Source: Haemonchus contortus
Lineage: Eukaryota > Nematoda > Chromadorea > Rhabditida > Trichostrongylidae
Reading direction: 5' to 3'
Assembly (NCBI GenBank): GCA_000469685.2
Contig: LS997563.1
Span: forward strand, 22,000,935-22,064,934
DNA length: 64,000 nucleotides
Shown here: positions 56,630-64,000 of the stretch, one piece after another
Position numbering within the stretch: position 1 is the first letter of the stretch
How the letters are laid out: the number at the start of each line of letters is the position of its first letter
Notes under the pieces: generated by a model
Told to the model about the DNA's origin: nothing
Databases searched by the model: none
Seen by the model: the letters and a program-made list of their open reading frames with translations, nothing else
Translations under genes and position numbers: made by a program

Positions 56630-59600
56630 ATGAGGTTAATTACACTCATCTTGCTCTCCGTTCTATCTGTCACTGTTAACAGCATCACCACAATCAACAA
56701 CGAGCAGGTAATACTTCTAAGTCTCTTATTACCTATTTACTTAATAATAATTTTCATGCCTCTTTGATCGTTTTGAAGTTTGAAATGTCTCTGTTATTAT
56801 AGTTCATTGACAATGCAGAAGTGGCGATTATTGACAGGATCAGAAACATAGGAAATGAAACTCGCCAAACGTTCCAGCTCACACCGAAAGAAAAGGAAAC
56901 ACTTCAAGAACTTGAGGTACCTATTGCTCAGTCTATTTGGCGTTTCATTCACAAGTCACACTGACCAAGACCTCGTAGTGCACGTGGGGATGTAGCAATT
57001 TTTTGGAAGCGTTTGTGGGAAGTGTTCTTAAGCTAGTTGAAATTTAAGAAGTGAAACGGGTAAGTATAAGGCTGAATTTCATTTCAGTGCAGACACCTTT
57101 CTTAGAATCCTCTTTGTTTCATTTTGTGAGCAAGTATGCTGTTTTCCAAAACATACTTTCCTATTACCATGAACATAGAGGTAGGCTGCACATTGCACTC
57201 TCATCTGAGAAGCAATTATTCGACAATCTTTTCCAGCAACTGCCAAAAATAAAGCATGATCACTTCAACCCAGAAGGAGATTACATTGACGAAATCAACA
57301 AAAAAGCCAAAATCGACAAAAAGCTCTTCCAGGGTGACATCTATCTCAACGAGTATGTTCTAGTGATGAAAAAAGCTTTCAGTAAAAAAAATGTCTGTTC
57401 AAGGGTGCAAGGTGAAATCATCATCGAAGAACTTGAAGAGGAACTAGAAGGTACCAACCGCACTAAACGTCAGGCGATCAGAGATAGAGATGGCGTGAAG
57501 CTTTGGAAAGATTTCACCGTGGATTACATCTTCAACACAACCTTAAGTGGGAAAAATTTTCTGCTATTGCTAGAAGGTGATTGGAAGTGAAGGTTGTACT
57601 GTAGGTGAAGATGCCAAGGAAGCCTTTTTGAGAGGAGCAAAGATGTGGACGAAGGACACATGTATTCGATTCCAACGTCAAAATCACTTCGAGGGCATAA
57701 GCGACGTAGAGACACTGAAGCGATACGGTAACCTTTTTGGAAAGTTCTTCATATTTTAGTCCAACTGAACTATTGGAAACGACGTTTCCACATAACGAGA
57801 CGCCGTGATAACGAGACAACTGGAAATATGTTTTAGTTTTTAGTTTTTTTCAAGAACAATGGTGTCAATTATATCATTTTTCACCGCTTATTTTTCTATC
57901 AATGTACTATTTGCCAGATATGGCCTCGAACACTGATTGTTTCCAGTTCAAGGCCAAGATCTTTTGATAGTGCAAGCAAAGGGCGGATGTTGGTCGAGCC
58001 TTGGGAAAGCAGGAGGCCTGCAACAAATATCTCTAGCGGACGCATGTGAGACGAAGTCTATCGCAGCTCACGAGATTGGCCATACTCTCGGATTTTACCA
58101 TACTATGTCCAGGCATGATCGCAATGACCACATTATAGTGAACGTAGAAAATATTCAGGTATGGTCAAGGAAAGGGGGATGAGTTAGCAAAGTTGTCCAT
58201 AATTGCATTTGCTTTTAGAAGTACTGGGTAAGCCAATTCGAGTGGAAGTCGTCAGACATGAACGATAACTTCGGTCTGGACTACGACTACGGTAGCATCA
58301 TGCACTACCGTGCGTCAGAGTTAGTCCATATAACTTTAACAAGGATTCTTCTCTGTTTATTCTATTTTGCTGAGTTGAATTTCTGTGCCTGATCATATGC
58401 ATCATAATTTTCAAAATCGCTAAATCCACAACATTAACCATTGTATTGAGTATCATGTTTGTTCCTAAATATCTAATCGCAGCGCTGCGATCAACCCTGA
58501 GCTTCCAACGCTGACACCGTACGACAAGGACTATCGAGAAACTCTTGGGTCGCCATTCGTTTCATTCATCGACGCTTTAATGCTCAACAAACTCTACGGA
58601 TGCGATAGTGAGTTGGCGGAATTGATCAGTTCGAGGGAAAGTTGCTACGCTGGGCTACCACATATGAGCCACAATGAAGGGGCACTTTATGCTTCCATCG
58701 GAAAGTATGCTAGTAATTTCTTTGGCATTTACCTATCCATTTCTGGGACAGGACCACGCATTCGACTTCCATTCAGAGTCGTAGTGGCAGTTAATACGTG
58801 TGACCTATACAATGAATTACGGCAACCGGCCGATCTACAAATCCGTATTTTTATCCTCCCAGACGAACCTGGTAGCGATTCAGTGGTCTGAGAAAGATGA
58901 AAAGCTAGGTTAGTCCGGGTGAGTGTCGATCGGGCATTCATAACAAGGACCATGCGTGGGAGATAAAGTAAAGCTACCACATCTCCTCTGTCCATCATTG
59001 AAATCAGTTCACTGCTATTGCTTTCAGAGTTGTGTGACAAGAGGGGGATGGAGAAGGTGGAATGTCAAAATGGTGGCTACCCTCATCCACTCCATTGCTC
59101 CCAGTGCGTCTGTCCTCGAGGATACGCTGGAACTCGATGCGATGAGAGGGTATGCGAATGCTTTGTTGGGTGATTACAAAGTTTAGTTATTATTATTTCC
59201 AGCCCATTGGGAAGAATTTCGCATCCGACGGAAATGGACACTTAGTAGAAGGATGCGGGCAAACATTTGATGCTTCGACGGAGTGGCAAAATTTCACAGA
59301 TTTCCTAGGGGACTATGCCAAATCTCACGAAAATTACGCGATGTGCTACTATTGGATTCAAGTACGCTGCGAAATCGTTGTCAATCGAGTGTAGTGAATC
59401 TTTAAAAGGAAATTAGATGTACTAGACAACAACCAACGATATTCGGAACTTATATTGTTTTCAGATACTATGACCATTTACTTTTCAGTCTCCTGAAAAT
59501 ACCGAAATTGAAATAGAGCTTGTAAGCTTTTCCGATGAACATGCCCTCGAAGGCTGTCCAAATGCTGGTGTAGAAATCAAGACAAACAGGAATCAGCAGC

Positions 59601-60151
59601 TTACTGGCTATAGGTGTTGTTTGGCTGCATGTGCACTTTTGACTTGTCTTATTCCAACAACTGCTTTTTAATTCCTTGTTCAGGTTCTGTTCTCCTCGCG
59701 ACGCAGGAACCAAACTCCGTTCTTATTCTAATCGGGTTCCAATAATAACATGGAATAGGGCTTATATATCACAAACGGTTTTACGATACAGACATGGTAA
59801 TGAGAGATAGAAAGAGAGAGAAATGTGCCTGAGTTTTTTGCAGCCTCATTGAACTGCTTTAGTTTCGAAGTACGAGCCTCGACCAACTACAGTAAGGCCA
59901 ACGACCCGTAGCACCACATGGCCTACGCCCACCACTATTGCAACTACCACCCATGCAGTCGAAGAGCAAGAGAAGTGCGAGGATCGTCCAGAGTAAGAAA
60001 TGGGCTTTGTAATAAGATTCACTGAAAGATGATTCCTATGATTTCTAGATGCCCACAACACATTGCGAACGGATTCTGCTATCGTGAGGGTATCACGCAA
60101 GAGCAAAGAAAGACTTACTGTCCTCGAGGATGTCGGTTATGCGATGAATGA
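56630..60151 (+). CDS. Secreted astacin metalloprotease, NAS subgroup IV type (right arm copy)
   Basis: Zinc endopeptidase of the astacin family (M12A), 587 aa in 14 exons: 56630-56707, 56803-56916, 57237-57352, 57404-57546, 57605-57727, 57947-58158, 58219-58319, 58483-58607, 59028-59149, 59203-59361, 59489-59613, 59684-59796, 59863-59992, 60049-60151. All junctions keep frame. Signal peptide MRLITLILLSVLSVTVNS; propeptide with the FQGDI Asp switch; basic cleavage site RTKRQ (about residue 125). The catalytic domain has HEIGHTLGFYHTMSRHDR (233-250) and SIMHY (288-292). Then come an EGF-like module (CQNGGYPHPLHCSQCVCP), CUB, a Thr/Pro linker (TTVRPTTRSTTWPTPTT) and a six-Cys ShKT domain ending CRLCDE. 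This order is that of C. elegans NAS-31/NAS-32 (subgroup IV). Secreted astacins serve cuticle or tissue processing, and invasion in hookworms (e.g. MTP-1); the role here is inference. Exon 3 may begin 27 nt earlier (57210). Confidence 0.9.
58724..58930 (-). mobile_element. tRNA-derived SINE (family 1) in astacin intron, right arm
   Basis: Mirror of the left-arm SINE, between the exons ending 58607 and starting 59028. Because both arms carry it, it was inserted before the duplication (or before the two haplotypes split). Confidence 0.65.
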
Positions 60152-61353
60152 AAATTTTTCATCAATAAATGCTTGATAATACTTAGCTTTGCGCTATCAT
60201 ATAGACTATTCTCCAAAAATATGAACTGTCTTTTGGTACTATTTGCCCCAGTCATTCTACTAGACCTGAACAAAGTCGAATACAATCTGTAAACACGGCC
60301 ATCATGAAAATTCGTTTTGTATTCCTTCTGCTCCCTCACTGCTAGATCTGTTTTGCTTAAGATCGCGTGGCGGCAACAAAAGCACAATATAATGATCAAG
60401 AAATCAAAGCTTGAATGAAGCCATGATTCAAACTTTTGGTACTATATATATCGCCAAAGGCCTCTGATCTGATGCTGAATCGGGGACTGAGCTCAAGCGA
60501 ATTTTTTGTATGAAAGTTTCCCCGCATGAGCGAATGATTGCGAGTAATTGAATAATCTTCTTCAAATACACTATCGCTTATCTATGATTTGATAGGAGAA
60601 GAAATTAATAGCATCGGTAGGCTCCTCATTTCATAACTGCTTCCTCACCGCGCCCACGTGACATTCACACTCTTCATCGTACCTACGTGACTTCAGGGAG
60701 GCCCCATAAACCGATCACAAACAGACACAATGCTTTATGTTTAGAGACTCCGCTTATAGATAGATAGTGGCTTCCCTTCGTCTTCTCCCATTCACGAATT
60801 CCCCCGTTCTTCTACATGAAACCACCTTTAAGATGTTACTTCTTTCAGGACGCCTAAGTAAATTTTCTATAAGGATGAGAATATATAAAGAAAAAATTCA
60901 TTCAAACACAAACGATGACATATAATAACATTTCAAGTGATAAGCTTCCTCCTCGGCATTCACCTTACCGCATGGAGCCTGGTCATTATCATGTAGTCAT
61001 TATCATTATCAATTAAGGTTGAATCGCACATTGCTTGATATAGTTATAACAATCATTACAGTAATACAGATTATACATTGACTTAGGATTGGGAGCTTTT
61101 AGGTGACCTTGCTGTTGAGGATAAAGTAATACTCTGTTTACTCCGGCGATCGGGAATGAAAAAGGATTAACGAGTGCCTGCAGTGAAGGGAAATTTAAAA
61201 AAAGTCTTGTCGGAAATGGTTCTGGAGAAACCTCCTTTTATCGAACTGTAACTCCAACGGTAACTGTTGGGCGTGATATGGGTCTCAGAACCGGCTCAGC
61301 GGACGCACACACCTAAAGCGAACGGATCTCAAGCGTTGTGAAGACTGTAGAGC
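60152..61353. other. Unassigned right-arm sequence
   Basis: Mirror of 49310-50492. No gene supported. Scattered single-base differences and small indels relative to the left arm. Confidence 0.4.
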
Positions 61354-62338
61354 TTGCAAAATTCGCACCGGGACCCTAACCTCGCACGCAGGCAGCTCAC
61401 TGCAGCCAGCTGTGCGCAATGGTACGATGCTAGCTCAAATACCCCTTTCGTGCAACTTCTGTCTTCACATTCTTGTCCAACCAATGAATTTATTTCATTT
61501 TGTAAGCCCTACACTCCTCTTAATACGCCGATTTTGGCGCTTTTCGGGCGCAAATCTGTAGAGGTAATAAGTTGCAGAACAGCTTTATCACGCAAGCGTC
61601 TGCTTCCATCATTACCTAGCGGAGAACGGGTCTCACTGTACATCATTGAAAGGCATTTGCATTACCAATGAGCTAAGACAGCCCCACGGTTTCTTTTCCA
61701 GAAACTCGCTAATGTAATCAACTGCAATTATAAATATTGAGAAGTCCTGCGTAGACACAGATGCTACTTTTTCTAAAACTTTCAATTTTGCCAATCTATT
61801 TTCAATGTAAGCTTTTCTCGACACATTCGTAAAGATCATAGAGGTTCACAGTCATTATTCAGAACGCGAACCACATTTGCAATTTTATATCGTATGTACT
61901 GCATCGAATTCAATGGTTCTGTATCAACGATTACCGCTAGAGTTCCTCTGCAGGCGTAGGGAACTACTGTAGTTTAAGTGTCAATGCATCAAAGTAAGCC
62001 AAGATAACAGGTACATTTCCCGTTTGAAAACAAGAATCAAATACGAAAGTATCTTAAAATATGCACATGCTTAGATGATATGAGCTAGTGATGCTCACAG
62101 TATTCGTTTATTATTATTTACAACAAGTATCCAACAATTCACTTAGGGTTTTCTCCAAGAGATTCTTGTAAAAGGTTGCTTACAAAAATGCGGTCACGCA
62201 CGCTACCTAGTCGTCAAATGCGGTGTCCATCCCGTTGCTGTCTGCAACCGATCACACTTGAAATTCGCAATTCACTTCGAAGCTTTTTTACTGGCCGAAA
62301 GGCTCAAATTCAAAAAAACACGGTAAGGTACAGAGTTC
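61354..62338. other. Unassigned right-arm sequence with tRNA-like remnant
   Basis: Mirror of 48334-49308. A 9 bp insertion (near 61712) and a cluster of substitutions (near 62205-62270) distinguish it from the left arm. Confidence 0.4.
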
Positions 62339-62566
62339 ATGCTACCTAAACCTGCGCACCCACCTATTTCTCGACGACGGTTCAGCCAACTGCAGCAAAA
62401 CGAACAGCGCAAATTTCCAGCTACCACACCTGGTTTTGATTGGCTCGAACAAAATTTTGAACAAGGAAACCAAGAGCTAGAGATTTTTCAAGGACTTATT
62501 AAGCATGCTATCTTCGACTACGCTTCGACTTGCTTCGCACTTGAAAATGCGCTTACAATGGACTAA
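62339..62566 (+). CDS. Small hydrophilic ORF, 75 aa, unknown (right arm)
   Basis: Identical in translation to 48106-48333. ATG start, no signal peptide, no known domain. Confidence 0.35.
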   Translation: MLPKPAHPPISRRRFSQLQQNEQRKFPATTPGFDWLEQNFEQGNQELEIFQGLIKHAIFDYASTCFALENALTMD

Positions 62567-63160
62567 TCGTATTTCCCATCAAAATGTTGCCATCTAGCGT
62601 TACAGCCAGAATCTAAACATACATTTTCCCTCAGAAAACTGATTTAGTGGCAGGTTTTCATTATTGCACCGCCGCTAAACACTGAATTCATAGAATGCTT
62701 CGCCCTGATTAATGGCCAGTTCTAGGCAATGGATGACACGTTAACCACGACAAGATCGAAAAGAATGGAAGACAGACGGAGAGTATTCAGGATATCCCGT
62801 TTGATTTAACCTCCAACGGACGCGCAGCAAAAAACATGGCGTCGTTTCCACCCTCGTGAAGGATTTGGTGATTCAAACATCAAAGACAGTGTCGTGTGTA
62901 TCGAACAACCGCAAGTGGCATATCGAAGGACTCGATGAAACTTTGACATAACCAAGCGCAATGTAGAATAATGTCGAAAAATCGAAATTTTGCTTTCGTA
63001 AACCATGTTTGTTTTGCCGATCCAACGGTAAAATGAAGAAGTCCGAGAAAATACTAGCAAGAAACTATCGAGAAGTGAGGAGCAACTATAGGTCTAAAAT
63101 ATGAAAATCTCCCCTCTCTACTTCAACAGAAAAACCTAACTGAATGGATATAATCTATAT

Positions 63161-63358
63161 CTAATAAGATATAGTGGAACCGATCAAAGAGAAAAAAGAA
63201 GCAAGAGCACACCGGAACGATTTCGATTCGTTCTGTATGTCCTCGACAAGATCCGCCTCCTTACGTAGCACACTGAGTGTTGGAGTGGTCTCACCGACAC
63301 ATTCTATCAGAACCATTGCATCCAAATCAGGAGTCATCACTATCAAACACTGAAACAA
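63161..63358 (-). CDS. Possible exon or small gene, unknown (right arm)
   Basis: Mirror of 47314-47511, identical translation; preceded by the same cttgtttcag acceptor on the minus strand. Confidence 0.3.
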   Translation of the reverse strand: MFQCLIVMTPDLDAMVLIECVGETTPTLSVLRKEADLVEDIQNESKSFRCALASFFSLIGSTISY

Positions 63359-63464
63359 GCAAAAAATAGCCTAAAAAGGAATATCACCCTCCTCATTGTT
63401 AATCCTGCTCATGGAAGCTTTAAGCATTCATGCATATATAGAAAAACAAAAGCGCTTATTAGAC

Positions 63465-63950
63465 TTACAAGGGAGGGATCTCAAGTCGGAATGGCTATTT
63501 GAAATGAGACTTATATTGCAATACGTACGGGCGCTATTTTCAAATCTGCTTTCCAAATTTGCCAAACGATTCTCCGACCGAAGTTACATAGGTCGTCTTA
63601 GGTGAGCGCTCAGCGCAAACGAGCACTTACGGCATGGAAGCAATACTGCTGAGAGCGGTTATTTGTAGCAGTGGTAAGCGTGACATTTATAGGCGTGAGA
63701 CTATGGATCGGATTCAGTAAGGGATGTCGTTTTTGCACTTTGCGGGACGTGTTTCCCAGAAACGGAAAAACATTTTATATCGTTTTTACCACATTCAGCG
63801 GCCTTTTTGATGCTCAGTTTCTATTCGGTTCCTATCTAAACCGTGGAATATCACTACTAACTCATTGCATAGCTACGTACATCACTTTCTCTGTGGGATC
63901 TCTTAAGAAAATGTACACACTGCCATTTTCAGCTCAAAAGGCTTGACAAG
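63465..63950 (+). repeat. tRNA-related dispersed repeat (family 2), copy e, uninterrupted
   Basis: Runs gggagggatctcaagtcgga, tttgaaatgagacttatatt, tttccaaatttgccaaacga, then the tRNA-like tagcagtggtaagcgtgaca. The junction acttA|Tattgc near 63508-63515 is the intact form of the site occupied by the Helitron at 42804. Confidence 0.8.
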
Positions 63951-64000
63951 AGTGGAAAGGGTCGTGCGGTCAGTTTTCGATAGAAACCGCTTTCCACAGC

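Larger units (their letters stand above)
55474..64000 (+). repeat. Giant palindrome, right arm (open at window end)
   Basis: Inverse copy of 46672-55173; still matching when the window ends. See left arm. Confidence 0.95.

Noticed and set aside
46672..64000. Palindrome as a missed-adapter or chimeric read artefact
   Set aside because: The arms differ by scattered substitutions and indels and the spacer is unique; a single-molecule fold-back would give near-identical arms. A haplotype join is not excluded.

Overview
The window looks like nuclear DNA of a parasitic strongylid (hookworm-type, clade V) nematode. Three things point that way: short introns of about 50-60 nt with TTTCAG-type acceptors, an astacin gene with a nematode-specific domain order, and a dense mix of BEL/Pao, Ty3/gypsy, RTE, mariner, Helitron and foldback repeats. 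The species call is inference. Most open frames are repeat relics or chance. The only genes whose full structure I can follow are two copies of a secreted astacin metalloprotease.

0-8.6 kb: a dead mariner, then a decayed BEL/Pao retrotransposon (gag, protease, integrase; reverse transcriptase deleted). Its integrase is split by a 2.8 kb foldback element with a TA target duplication. That foldback element is itself split by a Helitron, giving a three-level nest. 8.9-17.4 kb, minus strand: a Ty3/gypsy pol (RT, RNase H, integrase), followed in the same direction by a long degraded frame that leads into a superfamily 1 helicase with Walker A, Walker B and C-terminal motifs. They may be one unusually large element. 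17.5-33 kb: mostly unannotated DNA with hairpin elements, tRNA-derived SINEs, an inverted pair of dispersed repeats 5 kb apart, and several minus-strand coding-like islands I cannot name.

34-44.3 kb: a cluster of non-autonomous Helitrons. Each has A|TC..CTRR|T borders. Two have an empty site elsewhere in this window that matches the insertion point to the base. Although their 3' ends differ, all carry tandem arrays built from a recognisably related GC-box unit. Between them lie a tRNA-like palindrome, a TA-repeat tract with a small Tc1-like MITE, and an RTE-type LINE fragment.

46.7-64 kb: one arm pair of a giant palindrome. Arms of at least 8.5 kb flank a 300 bp spacer, run off the right edge of the window, and differ by scattered substitutions and small indels. 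Each arm carries a full 14-exon astacin gene (signal peptide, propeptide, catalytic domain, EGF-like, CUB, Thr/Pro linker, ShKT), oriented outward from the centre, plus a possible two-exon small gene pointing inward. This is either a recent inverted duplication of a secreted protease gene or two haplotypes joined head to head in assembly. The divergence argues against a simple read-hairpin artefact.
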